A stretch of 64,000 nucleotides of DNA from the NCBI GenBank assembly GCA_950097015.1, contig CATNEN010000001.1:27309001-27373000 (forward strand), in the 5' to 3' direction. Positions 12,004 to 23,349 of this stretch are shown here, piece after piece. Made by a program: the position numbers and the translations under genes. Source of the DNA: Macrostomum hystrix (lineage: Eukaryota; Platyhelminthes; Macrostomidae). Position 1 is the stretch's first letter. The number at the start of each line of letters is the position of its first letter. The notes beneath the pieces are model-generated. The model saw only the letters and a list, made by a program, of their open reading frames with translations, did no database searches and was not told the origin of the DNA.

Positions 12004-14146
12004 GTATAGAGGTCTATCGGACAGTGGGGATTATGAGAACAGACAGAAAGTGCACCCGCAAACAATGAGATGCTTAAGTACAGAAAAGTACATCAGCAGA
12101 GCTTAGCTGTCTCGAAGTTCGCAATAAGAAACCCGTGACTAATGGACGCTTAGTCCGAGAATAAACTAGCGAGCAGCGAACTGGTTTAGCGAGTCACAGG
12201 AGCATGCGGGGGTGAGTGCGGTACAGACAGTACAGCAGCAGCAGCAGCAGCGGCACACCAATAACCAGCAAACAGGCCTCGGGTTGACACACACACACAC
12301 AAGTCCATGCAGCAGAATAGCGAAGAAGCAGTTTAGCAGAGAAGTGGGCGGGCAGTGACTATGGATAGGAAAGACTAGCTAATCTTCACTGCAGCCCTGA
12401 CTGTCTCTGTGTGCCTTCTGCCGCCCCTGTCCTATCGGGCTGTAGCCAGAGCTGCCCCAAGCCTGCCTCCACGGAGCGAGTGCTTAAACAGCAACTCGGG
12501 CTCGGCCCCTCTAACCTGCCCGCCCCAGCCACGTCTCCTTCCTCCTCTCTTTCTTCTCGGAACAGAAAACACTCGGGCAGAGCTGCACCATCCAGCACCC
12601 CAGTGAAATGCATGTATAATAATTATAGGCCACATGAGCGCATGAGTTAGCGAGTGTGTGTATATCAATACAGAAATTGGCCAGTGGATGGCGATGAGGC
12701 CATGGGATTTTATCCTCCCCTCCCCACAAAAACTCTCCCTCACCCCATTTTCTTCCGTTCTGCCTCTTTCCCTCCCTCCGCGTTCCTAGCGCCAGAAGAA
12801 GAGAGGGTCAGGGGGGATTTTTGTTGGATGGGGACCGGGGAAGAAAATTCACGATGGGAGATGGGAGACGAGTGCCGAGAGGGAAAATGGGAGAATTCCC
12901 TTACCCCGGGAAGGGGTCCATAGTTAGTCAGTGTGTGTGTGGAAAGCATTCAGCTGGCCCTCATTTCTAGATCGCATGGTCGCAACTTATCTCTCCAATG
13001 ATCCCATCGTCGTCACTGTTTCTCTTCCCAATCTCCCATTGCGCGCGGGAGACGAAAAAGGCAGGTAATGCGTCGCTCCAGGAAAACTAGCGAATCAATC
13101 TGGATTCAAATTTTTGTTCAACTGCGCTAATTCTTAGATCTTCATTTTCGAATGGGATTTCTGTCCGTAAATGATATGAGCTAACCACGGCTGGCAGAAA
13201 TAACGCACCGGACAGCCACTCTCGACATGGGAGTCACGCCAGCTGCTTGGGGTTTAGGGAACAGAGGCCAGATCGAATCCCCAACCACCGGGGGTGGGGA
13301 GGACACTTGAAGACAGAAACTGAGAGACCTGCCGTAGAAATTATCCCCTCGGTTGGCTGCAACTTCGGGAATGAATAAGACACGCGATCCCCAGTCTGTC
13401 GGCCTGACCTAAGCACATCCTCACTTGTTATGGAGAGGCAGAAAGACAGCCGGATTAAAGAGGGAGAACTGGGAGCGGGCAGAAAGGGGAGTCCAAGCAC
13501 ATGTCCTCTTTAACTACTAAAACCAAAGCCAATTCCAGGAAACAGGCAAGGAAAGACAGGCAGACAGAGAGGAATAAAATGCACTGGCCGAGAAGAAAAA
13601 ACTAATAGGACTGCCATGGCTTAAAAATGTATAAAACTACAAGGTGGGTGGCCGTTTTACAGCCCAGAGCGGCCTGTGAGTGGGTCTGAGGTGCCGCACA
13701 AAGGAATGCTACGGAGTGATACAGCATACGAAACGTTTCTCTATTTTAATCTGCGCCTTTAAGAAATCTAACCGGAATTAGCAAAGCTGGACTAAATGAA
13801 AGTTCATTTAACTTTCATGCAGCCGGCAATCGGGCCGTGTCTTTTCTACTGAAAGCCGCAATTGAAACACGCGAAAGAGATGAGGCGGCGGCAGCAGATA
13901 GTCTTCCACACAACCAGCCTCATGCATAGTGGCAAATTCTCATGAACTAAAACAAATTAAGTGTCAAGTGACTGCGCCACTCACTCTACGCACTTTCACT
14001 GGGGCCAGTATGAATCACGTGAATTCTTTAAGACGACAAAGCCGATAATTTTACTGTTTAAATTTGACGCCATGAGCGACTGTCAGGCCTCAAGAAAGTC
14101 CTGAGTGCATGATGCAAACCCGAAACTACATAGAGCAACCACAAAC
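12004..14146. other. GC-richer region, no gene resolved
   Basis: About 2.1 kb with small CAG and (CA)n runs near 12232-12302 and several overlapping short ORFs around 12400-12950. The ORFs give low-complexity, family-less peptides and I see no coherent exon chain. It could hold untranslated exons or a promoter, which I cannot show. Confidence 0.4.
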
Positions 14147-15077
14147 CTGACCAAAAACTTCGATACCAGATCTAAAACTCCGATACCAGATCGAAAACTC
14201 CGATACCAGATCTAAATCTCCGATACCCGATCAAAAACTCCGATACCAGATCGAAAACTCCGATACCAGATCTAAATCTCCGATACCCGATCAAAAACTC
14301 CGATACCAGATCGAAAACTGCGATAACAGATCTAAATCTCCGATACCCGATCAAAAACTCCGATACCAGATCTAAAACTCCGATACCAGATCGAAAACTC
14401 CGATACCAGATCTAAATCTCCGATACCCGATCAAAAACTCCGATACCAGATCGAAAACTCCGATACCAGATCTAAATCTCCGATACCCGATCAAAAACTC
14501 CGATACCAGATCGAAAACTCCGATACCAGATCGAAAACTCCGATACCAGATCTAAATCTCCGATACCCGATCAAAAACTCCGATACCAGATCGAAAACTC
14601 CGATACCAGATCTAAATCTCCGATACCCGATCAAAAACTCCGATACCAGATCGAAAACTGCGATAACAGATCTAAATCTCCGATACCCGATCAAAAACTC
14701 CGATACCAGATCGAAAACTCCGATACCCGATCAAAAACTCCGATACCAGATCTAAATCTCCGATACCCGATCAAAAACTCCGATACCAGATCTAAATCTC
14801 CGATACCCGATCGAAAACTCCGATACCAGATCTAAATCTCCGATACCAGATCTAAATCTCCGATACCCGATCAAAAACTCCGATACCAGATCTAAATCTC
14901 CGATACCAGATCTAAATCTCCGATACCCGATAAAAAACTCCGATACCAGATCTAAAACTCCGATACCAGATCTAAATCTCCGATACCAGATCTAAATCTC
15001 CGATACCCGATCAAAAACTCCGATACCAGATCTAAATCTCCGATACCCGATCAAAAACTCCGATACCAGATCTAAAA
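14147..15077. repeat. 20-bp minisatellite
   Basis: About 46 copies of a 20-bp unit, CGATACCAGATCTAAAACTC, with variants CGATACCCGATCAAAAACTC and CGATACCAGATCGAAAACTC. The variants are ordered in 40- and 60-bp super-units. Minus-strand frames read repeats such as LIGYRRFRSG, a repeat artefact. Confidence 0.95.
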
Positions 15078-16139
15078 CGTCCATTACTAAATCCTTAAGT
15101 ACATTATGTGCTGAGCAGTGTTATCAGATGTTCAAATGTTCACGAGTATGTCATTTTATGCACAAAATCAAAATTAACAAAGTCTTGAACAAGATTCCAC
15201 AGTCATAGATTATATAGTTTTTAGATTTAAAGAATTTTTATAAAACGATGCCACATTCATAAACTAGAAGCAGTGCTATCTGAAATCGTACACATGTACA
15301 TGTACTAGATATACTCAATTCGTGTATGAGTGGGCTGTGATGACGTACAAGTTAAACAAATTTAATTTCGTTTTTTATTCCGTTGCTTTCGCAAGTTTAA
15401 TTTGCATTATTCGTAATTTTAACAAAGTTAATAATAAATAAATGATCAATTTGAAATAACAGCGAAGGAAAACGCCTTCAGAAGGTTCTCAAAACAGAAA
15501 AAAGAGAGTCAAGGGACCAGGGCACAGAACGACAGCATAACAATAGTAATTTTGAACAGGTAAATTCGCACAACACCTGGCCATGATTCTCATTAGCAAC
15601 CCGGGCAGTGCAGGCTGTCAGGACAAAATGGAGGACAAAAATGTGTCCAAAAAACTAATTTTAGCAGGTAAAAATAACTGATAACTTTGTACAAAAATAC
15701 CACTATATAATAATTGTTTCGCATGTTTGAACAGTCGAAGGGGGTGAAAAGAGAGCATTGGGAAGAAACGAAAAGCTATGTGGATGGAGACGCGAAAATC
15801 ATGATTATGTACACAAATGAAACTCTAATTTGGGATAAATTCCTATTGCCAATGCCTAGCTGTACAGAAACCAAAATAGCAATCGTAAGCATATGAGTTG
15901 TGAAAAACAACAATATTAAAAAAGTTGGTTCAAAAATTATTTTTGAGTGAGACGATAGTCAAAAAATTTTTTGGGGAATAAATCCCAAAGCAAAAAAAGT
16001 TTCATTGAGAAGCTTACATGCTTGCATTTTTTTATTCAAAATTTTCTACTTTACTGATTAAAAATATAATGTTAAAAAAACGATTCAGCAAGCTGGCAAG
16101 GCTTCCCTCGGAGAACTCAACAAGTCCGAGTTAATTGTG
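15078..16139. other. AT-rich region, no gene recognised
   Basis: A 60-codon + ORF at 15714-15896 has no recognisable motif and no supported splice sites. I do not call it. Confidence 0.45.
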
Positions 16140-16142
16140 CTG

Positions 16143-16417
16143 GTTTAAGATGTACATCGAGTTACATCACTTAGGGAATGTACATCGAGTGACGTCATTT
16201 AGGTATGTACGCCGAGTGACGTCGTATAGGGACTTATGACGAGTGGCGTCGTTTAGGGATGCACGTCGAGTGACGTCATTTAGGGATGCACATTGAGTGA
16301 CGTCATTTAGGGATGCACATTGAGTGACGTCATTTAGGGATGCACATTGAGTGACGTCATTTAGGGATGCACATTGAGTGACGTCATTTAGGGATGCACG
16401 TCGAGTGACGTCATTTT
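16143..16417. repeat. 27-bp repeat array carrying CRE octamers
   Basis: About ten copies of a 27-bp unit (GAGTGACGTCATTTAGGGAT then GCACATT). The consensus cAMP-response element TGACGTCA is present exactly at 16190, 16271, 16298, 16325, 16352, 16379 and 16406. Two degenerate versions lie between the first and second. A further isolated TGACGTCA is at 16536. TGACGTCA is the palindromic binding site of CREB/ATF bZIP factors. The array lies about 1.1 kb beyond the 3' end of the ZMIZ-like gene. Any regulatory role is inference from the octamer and its regular phase. Confidence 0.85.
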
Positions 16418-16419
16418 AG

Positions 16420-17477
16420 CCTTCTAGTAGGTTTAATATTAAAAAACAATTTTTATGACGCTATTTAGGAATCTTCATTAAGCACAGTCATATTTTAAGG
16501 CAAATCAGTGGACGTCCTTTTCGATCTACATCGACTGACGTCATATTGTGATGAGGCATTTAAGAGATTTAAATTGATCTTAATCTTGATTTGGTGTTTA
16601 AGTTTCGAGATCAAGGAAGCAATGACCAGCGAAAAAGAAAAAAAACACAGAAATTAGGTTAAAAAACGGTCGAGCACCCCAGAACGCACCTACAGTTTAA
16701 AGCTGTTAATAAAATCCCTAATCATTGGAAGCAGATATCGATCGATTGCAGCATTTCGAATAAAAATAAGATGAACTAAAAATATATCCCAAGTTTTGTA
16801 CAGAACTCATCAGATTTTTTAAAAGCGCCACAATGGACCCAAACAATCCATGGACACATGTGAAACAACAGGCAAGTGTGAATACAACGCTGTGCACTTA
16901 AAAAGTGCAATAAAGCGGTAGAAAGTGCATTAGCCAGACAAGGGAATAATTCCATTACTTATTAATTTGTCTTCACTAAAAATAATTATGCAGTCTATTA
17001 TATGATCAAACTCGCAACTGTGAGACAGTTGAAATAAAAAAATAAGTGCCACCAGTTCATTGACTTTAGGATTGATTTATTAACCTTAAAAATCAATAAA
17101 TAAAACAATAAAATCAAGAGTTAAAAGGCATGATAAAATAACGGACAGCAGAGAATAACAAATAAAAAACAATAGGAGCAGCTGTGACAACAGAACAAGA
17201 ATAGGATGGGTCGGATTCGTTGCTAATTGATCTCTCGATTGTGTCCTAACTGTTGATTAATAAAGCAATCTGCGAGAACAATGAGAAACACACAAATAGA
17301 CAGGCAGGAAAATACTATCTTAAAAATAAATATGAGACAAGCGAGACTTCTGCAGATGATTTTAGATTAGAAAAAAAGTAGAGCATTAGTCCAGTCAGTA
17401 ATTGCTTGATAACAAAATAAATGATCAATAAATAGAGAGCTACATAAAGATATTGTTTCCGAGGTGGCGGGTGAAAC
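16420..17477. other. 3' flank of the ZMIZ-like gene
   Basis: AT-rich sequence beyond the stop codon of the minus-strand ZMIZ-like gene. A minus-strand AATAAA lies at 17076-17081, about 400 bp after the stop, and is a candidate polyadenylation signal. Nothing else is identifiable apart from one isolated CRE octamer at 16536. Confidence 0.5.
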
Positions 17478-19178
17478 TCACATGTCGATGCCACCTAGCA
17501 GGCTATCGGCTGTTGGATTATCCTCCAGCAGTGACAGAAGGTCGCCTATGGCCCCGGCGTCGCCCAACGGTTCCAGCGCGAGGTCGTCCAGGTCCGTCTT
17601 GATGCTTGCCGGGTCAGTGGTCGAGCAGCTGCTTGCGTTAGTAGAGTTTGTCGGCGGGTAGCTGCTACTGTATTGCTGCTGCTGCTGCTGCTGTGGCTGA
17701 GTCTGCTGTTGAAGCTGCTGAGACTGTGCGTGTTGCATTGGCTGTTGCTGCTGCTGCGGATTGTGCTGATAGGACCAGGGCGGATACTGGTGCTGCTGAT
17801 TTGGTTGTGGAGGCTGCTGCTGCTGCTGTTGCTGATAGGTGGGATTATAAGCGGGCCTTGTTGTAACAGCTGTTGGATAGATAGGCTGCTGCTGAGCACC
17901 TTGAGGATAAGCCGGTGCCGCAACGCTCGTGGGATAAGCTTGAGCTCCGTAGCCCATGCCCACACCATTGGCCAAGGGAGTAAACTGCTGCTGCTGCTGC
18001 TTGGCAGCAGACTGAGACGCCACTGGAACTGAGGGCTTGACACCAGCAGGCGATGCAGACCTGGCGTCAACAAGCTGCTGCTGCTGCTGCTGCAGGATCG
18101 GGCGCCACTTGCAGTCGCGATCCAACAGTAGTCGATCAGCCGGACAGGACCTGGTCTCCTCTAGCAGGCCGAAGATAAACTCGTCAATCTCCAAACCCCA
18201 CAGCAGGGCGGCCTTGTGGCAGACCGGGCAGCGCCAGGCGTTGGTCTCGGCGTTCAGTTCCAGGTAGGTGCGCAGATCGAAGCACTGCGCGTGATGGCAG
18301 TCGCTGCCGCGGGCCGGCAGGTCGATGCGCCGGCCACTGATTGGACAGCGGAGCATCAGGACGCACTGCTGCTGCTGCTGCTGCTGCTGGATTCGGCGAA
18401 GCTTCTCAACGCAGCTGTCCAGAGCCAGGCGCCGCTTGCGCCAGAGGCCCTGGAATATTGAGGCCACAGTGGGCCGGTGGACCAACTGCAGGAGGAACAT
18501 GTGGCTACAGCAGCAGGCTGAGAGGCCCATCTGAAGTTGGTTGGACTGTCCGGGCCCTGGATGCAACAACAGGTGCTTCAGGTGAACCGGGCGGCACTGG
18601 TGGGTGATGGCAACTGGGGCGCCGTTTACAGACACTGTCAGGCCGGGCGGCCAATTGCACGATGAGCCGGGAGCATCGACTAGGCAGGCCATGAACTGCA
18701 GCTCGAGGTCGGCCCGGCTCATCAGCGTCTTGTACACATCCGGCTTCAATTCGAATTGCTGCCTGAACACAGCCAGGCCGTGGTCGACACGGAACGGACC
18801 AAGAAGGGTGCCGGAGGGAACGCAGAAGTTCAGGCGGGAGGAGTGACAGTCCTCCGAGTCAGACTGCTGCTGCTGATGCTGATGGTACGGATGAGGCGCA
18901 GCTTGAGGAGGCGGTGGATAGTGCTGCTGGTAGTGCGGATAACCACCAGGGCTGCCACCATACCTGGAAGGCGGCATGCTGTACGGTGCTGGTCTTTGCT
19001 GCTGCTGCGACTGCGGCTGCTGTTGCAGGTGGTGCTGAGTTGTCATCTTGCCACCAGCTCCAATACTGGCACCTATGCCACCTCCGCCGCCTGTGTAAGG
19101 AGGGTTAGCATGCGACCAACCCTCCTTACCAACAGCGCACATTGAGGGTTGCTGAAGTTTCATTGGGTTGAAGTGCAT
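17478..19178 (-). CDS. ZMIZ1/2-like SP-RING (MIZ zinc finger) transcription co-regulator
   Basis: Uninterrupted 566-codon frame from ATG. Residues 1-115 are low-complexity (Q, P, H, Y, G). Residues about 125-250 match the region before the finger in ZMIZ proteins, including FELKPDVYKTLMSRADLELQ and ACCCSHMFLLQLVHRPTV. The SP-RING finger spans about 278-335: CPISGRRIDLPARG, then DCHHAQCFDL and WRCPVC supply the Cys/His zinc ligands. Residues 360-520 are dominated by polyglutamine. The acidic C terminus (LDDLALEPLG...LLSLLEDNP) resembles an activation tail. SP-RING proteins of the PIAS/ZMIZ class act in the nucleus as SUMO E3 ligases or co-activators; that role here is inferred. The frame has no intron, and at 566 residues it is about half the length of vertebrate ZMIZ1. 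Upstream non-coding or coding exons could exist above 19178. Confidence 0.9.
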   Translation of the reverse strand: MHFNPMKLQQPSMCAVGKEGWSHANPPYTGGGGGIGASIGAGGKMTTQHHLQQQPQSQQQQRPAPYSMPPSRYGGSPGGYPHYQQHYPPPPQAAPHPYHQHQQQQSDSEDCHSSRLNFCVPSGTLLGPFRVDHGLAVFRQQFELKPDVYKTLMSRADLELQFMACLVDAPGSSCNWPPGLTVSVNGAPVAITHQCRPVHLKHLLLHPGPGQSNQLQMGLSACCCSHMFLLQLVHRPTVASIFQGLWRKRRLALDSCVEKLRRIQQQQQQQQCVLMLRCPISGRRIDLPARGSDCHHAQCFDLRTYLELNAETNAWRCPVCHKAALLWGLEIDEFIFGLLEETRSCPADRLLLDRDCKWRPILQQQQQQLVDARSASPAGVKPSVPVASQSAAKQQQQQFTPLANGVGMGYGAQAYPTSVAAPAYPQGAQQQPIYPTAVTTRPAYNPTYQQQQQQQPPQPNQQHQYPPWSYQHNPQQQQQPMQHAQSQQLQQQTQPQQQQQQQYSSSYPPTNSTNASSCSTTDPASIKTDLDDLALEPLGDAGAIGDLLSLLEDNPTADSLLGGIDM

Positions 19179-19506
19179 TGAAGGGAAAATTCACTGATAG
19201 TACTAGACTAGACTAATAGGTCTATATCTATAAACATATCAATAAACCCATTTTAATACATATACAATATACAATTTAAAAATGTTTGATAAAAGTAAGT
19301 AAAAAAAGCAGACATTAAAATATAGGATAACAAATAAGTTGAGTTTATTTTTCTTCTTCTCATTAAAAAACAGTCAGAAAATAAGTTTGTAATTAGGCTA
19401 GGTCTGTTATTTTGTCAATTCTCCTAAATATTGATACAAAAAATCAATAACATTGGGCTATAATAATCTAATTTATTTTTATGTACATATGTTGGCCATT
19501 GTATAT

Positions 19507-19835
19507 AAATGTTAGCCTAGAGGTAGAGGTTGTAGCCTAGTGGTTAGGGCGTCGGACTCACGACTTGAAGGTCGGGGGTTCGATTCCCGACTCCACTGGA
19601 ACAATTTGCGTCCTTTAGCAAGACACTTAACTCTGCATTTGTTCAGTTCACCCAGCTGTTAAATGGGTACCAGCATCAGCTGGGATAATTGAAGGTGGAT
19701 GTGGCGTCCCCCCAGTCCGTGGACTGAACAGCTGTATGCAGCCTTCAGATGCGCCGCGCATTAGCTGCGGCTGTGCTGTTGGCTGCACATCTGACCCAAT
19801 TGGGGCAGGTGTAATCAATTAAATTATTACAATTA
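19507..19835 (+). mobile_element. SINE family B, complete, with 14-bp target-site duplication
   Basis: The tRNA-like head starts near 19531. It has an A-box-like stretch (TAGCCTAGTGG) and a B box (GGTTCGATTCC) about 45 bp apart. A body follows with the block TTTAGCAAGACACTTAAC and an A/T-rich tail. The direct repeat TGGCCATTGTATAT occurs at 19493-19506 and 19836-19849, the target-site duplication expected of LINE-mobilised insertion. It is a retroposon and not a functional tRNA gene: the head does not close into a cloverleaf and is followed by SINE body. Confidence 0.9.
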
Positions 19836-19849
19836 TGGCCATTGTATAT

Positions 19850-22800
19850 TAATATAGATATTCTTAGGTAAGTTTTTATGGTCTCAATAGATTACAATAT
19901 ATTGATAATAAATTCACATTACTGCTGAGCTTTGAGATTAAAACACACAATATCATGGGAGGATACTGATTACAAACTTGCAAGAGCAAGAACAGTATAC
20001 AATGTGTGGAGGTTACAGTCAGTTAATTCACCAAAGCATGTATGTATGGAAAGGACATGGCACTATGCTAGGAGCCTATGTGCAGTATAAAACTGTTGAA
20101 ATTCCATTATTTAGCAGACTAGTGGAGTTGTTAAGAGACCCTATTGTACCATAGTTGCATCTAGCTTATTAAAGTACTGAATGTCTAAGAAGATTCAAGA
20201 GCAATTTCTACAAAGTGGAGTACATTGGTAAGCCTTTTTGTGATTAATTTTAAGAGTCTAGATTGGTGTTTGTGTTGGAAAGTGTCAATAATAATGTTAG
20301 TAATGGTAGTTTTAGTATTAATCTATTTACTTCACCACTTTCAGAAAAAACTAATATAGCTCAGAATTGTGAGTACAAAAATAGTAGCCTCCATATAAGC
20401 TTCAGACAAGCTATCCCATTATAGATATCATTTGGGGAATAGCATTCAATTCTAAACTACAGACTTAATATCTTAATAAATTGAATCTATCAAAACTAGA
20501 TAATGAATGAGGACACACTATATTTAGGTAGATAAAGTTTATGCTTGTTCAATTGCAGTGACAATTCAATGTTAATAACAGAGATAATAACAACTTTTAT
20601 ATAGTTCTTCTATTTAGTTTAATACTAGCTATACAACAAAAAACTGCTATCTAATTATTACTAGTTTTTTTCATTTTGATAATTTTTTATTAAAGAAAGT
20701 TATTGACCTAACTTAACTTTTAATCCCTATTGGAATAAATTGATTTTTATGGACTGCATCTGAAACACTTTCGCCAATTGTCATTGCACAAAGTATACAT
20801 ATTACACCATGTGCCATGATGTACCCACTAGGTCAGGATACAAGAACTTGACCTATCACATGCTGCACATATAGTGGCCAGGGCATTCCTATGCAAGGAT
20901 ATAAAGAATGTAACTAGAGGAAGTCAACAGCAAAATGGGGAATTTACCAAACTGTAAGCAAAACTGAACATGGATTTAAATGTAACCATAGGATTTGAAG
21001 ATGTCATTTCACCTTTTGATTTGAAACTACCTGTGATGCACCATCTAGGCCTATCCCAACTTATGATTACTAAAGGTAAAAAAATGTAAGTAAAACAGCT
21101 ATAGGGGGGCCTATATTGCAGAATACTTTTACCAAACAAAATCATATTAGACAAAAAACGATATAGTCTACAATTAACTATATTTCATGGCACAATAGCC
21201 ATGGTGCATATTATAAAGGACAAGCAATTTTTTTCAATTTGGAGTCTGTTGGTAAAAAAAAAAAATTAAATGACATCAACAAACTAGCTGATTTTTTTTA
21301 GTTCTTTGACAATAAAGCAGAAGTTCTAAATTAGTTAAATTAGCAAACAAAACTTAATGTAACCACAGTTCACATTAGAAGAGATGAATGTTCAGAATCA
21401 GATTTCTGCTAGCTGTTAGTGTGTACTGTAGTTTTGTGCTAGATCTATGAAGACCAATGGCAATAGGTCAATAGAATATGTTTTATTTAAGACTAAGTTA
21501 TATGAAAATATTTCATACAATAGTTTGAAGTGTCACATAATATCATATTCTGAATTACTGAATAGGCCCTGAATCTGAATGTATATGCAGTGGGAATAAA
21601 TTGTAGTAATTCCTCTAATAATAAAGAGCAAAGAAAGCATATAAAAATACTAAATTCGTCTCGATGAAGCATTCTTCGTGTTCACAAAGAGAAAATTTTA
21701 ATTTATAAAGCAGTACGGTTTTGACTTGTTGTGTCTTGAGTCGACGTTAGTTACAAAGAAAGAAAGTCGACACTCGAAATAAAAAAATCGAGCCGTTTAA
21801 ATTTTTGGCTGCAAAGAGGAACAAATGTATTTAGATGTCATAAACGTTTGTCAAAGGATTGTAGATTCTACGTGCCGAACCTAAATTGAAGACAATACGC
21901 TTACAGTTTTTTGCTTGCCTTACAATTTTTTATGATAAGTAAAACTGATGTTACACTTTTTACAAACATGTTATAAAATTCCAAGAAACTGTCGAAAACC
22001 GGTTTGGACGAGTTGCGGCACAATACTCGTCACACATATTATACATCATTGTTATTCTTTTACACTATGCATTGATAGTGTACACTATATACTAGGCCTA
22101 TACTTTGAAGCAAAAGCCTTATGCTCAGAGAAGAATATGTAGGGACTTGAAAGTAGACCTATTCATACAAGCTGCCGTGTGGATAGGCAGAAAATTATCG
22201 GCACGGATCCGTGTGGATAAAATTGAAATTATCGGCACGGGACCGTGGGAATAAGCACTTCCTATTTGTTAACATTATAAAAAAATATGTTTTTTGGCAG
22301 TAGATTTTTTTAGTCTGACCACATTAACTGAACTAACTTTAAAACAAGCTTTTAACTTTGTTTCTTTTTTTAGGTGTAGTCGTAGCTGGTTGATCTAATT
22401 TCATCTATAAAGAAATTATTAATTTTGCACTGCTACCTAGCCTGCCATGGCCAGACAATATGAATTCAGTGTACTGTGGTCATATTTGCTAGATATATAT
22501 TTTAGGATTTAGGTTTATGAGTAAATTTGTAGTGCTGAAAATCAAGACAAGCTTGAAGTAGTAGATAGGTAAGTATTATTGCATTTATTTCATCCCAATA
22601 ATAATAAATATATAACAATAACAATAATAAATAAACAACCAAACTCCATTTTAATTGTAAAATTTTATGCCCTTTAAATACCTGGCCATAAATCCTAGTA
22701 TGACTCCATGTATAATATAGAGTCATGGGAGTTCCAGACTTATATACTGTCTGCCATGTCCATAAGCGGGACACAAGTCTATATTTTGAACCTGGCAGCC

Positions 22801-23349
22801 ATGTTCATATTTTGCACCTTATGGGCAGGACAGCCATGCCCCTAAGTGTTGCATAGTTATTAATGCTTTACCTAACTTAGTTTCTTTCACAAAACTCAAG
22901 CCAAAATATTGCACTATTAAACGATTTTTTGACTCCTCAAATTTCATTATGAGCACTGCCATTCCTATGGGTTAGGCATTGGAAAATCATTTTAAAGTGT
23001 GGTATTTTAACCAGGAAAGTTAGATTTATTTTTCAGTTTTGCCCTTACAATTAAAATTTTAGCATATCTCGCTTATTTAATACTCATATTATAATGTAAA
23101 CCTTACTTATATTGTATGGTACATTATTTGGCATCAATTTTTTGTTTTTCATGTTAAAAATTTTTAAACCAACTTAGAAACAAACTTTTATCTTTGTTTC
23201 TTCTTTAAGGTTGACTATAGCAATAAAGAAATGAATATTATTGCCACACTGCTGCCTGTTACAAAGCAATTTCAACAGCAAGTCCAATAAATAGTTTAAG
23301 AAGCTTGCAGCAGTTGTTTTAGAAATTGCAGATAGATTTGGTAAAAGAA
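19850..23349. other. Long AT-rich intergenic or 5' region, no gene recognised
   Basis: About 3.5 kb between two divergently transcribed genes (ZMIZ-like on - and UCP4 on +), so it presumably holds both promoters and untranslated exons. I see no coding exon. Two weak internal duplications are visible: ATTATCGGCACGG twice at about 22194-22242, and a diverged pair of stretches near 22350-22440 and 23180-23270 (both with CTTTGTTTCTT and AAAGAAAT). Confidence 0.5.

Noticed and set aside
12386..12949. Overlapping short ORFs on both strands
   Set aside because: Low-complexity peptides with no family signature, splice context or consistent strand.
19531..19600. tRNA gene
   Set aside because: The A and B boxes belong to a SINE head, followed by SINE body and bounded by a 14-bp target duplication. 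The same applies to the head at about 28668-28736.
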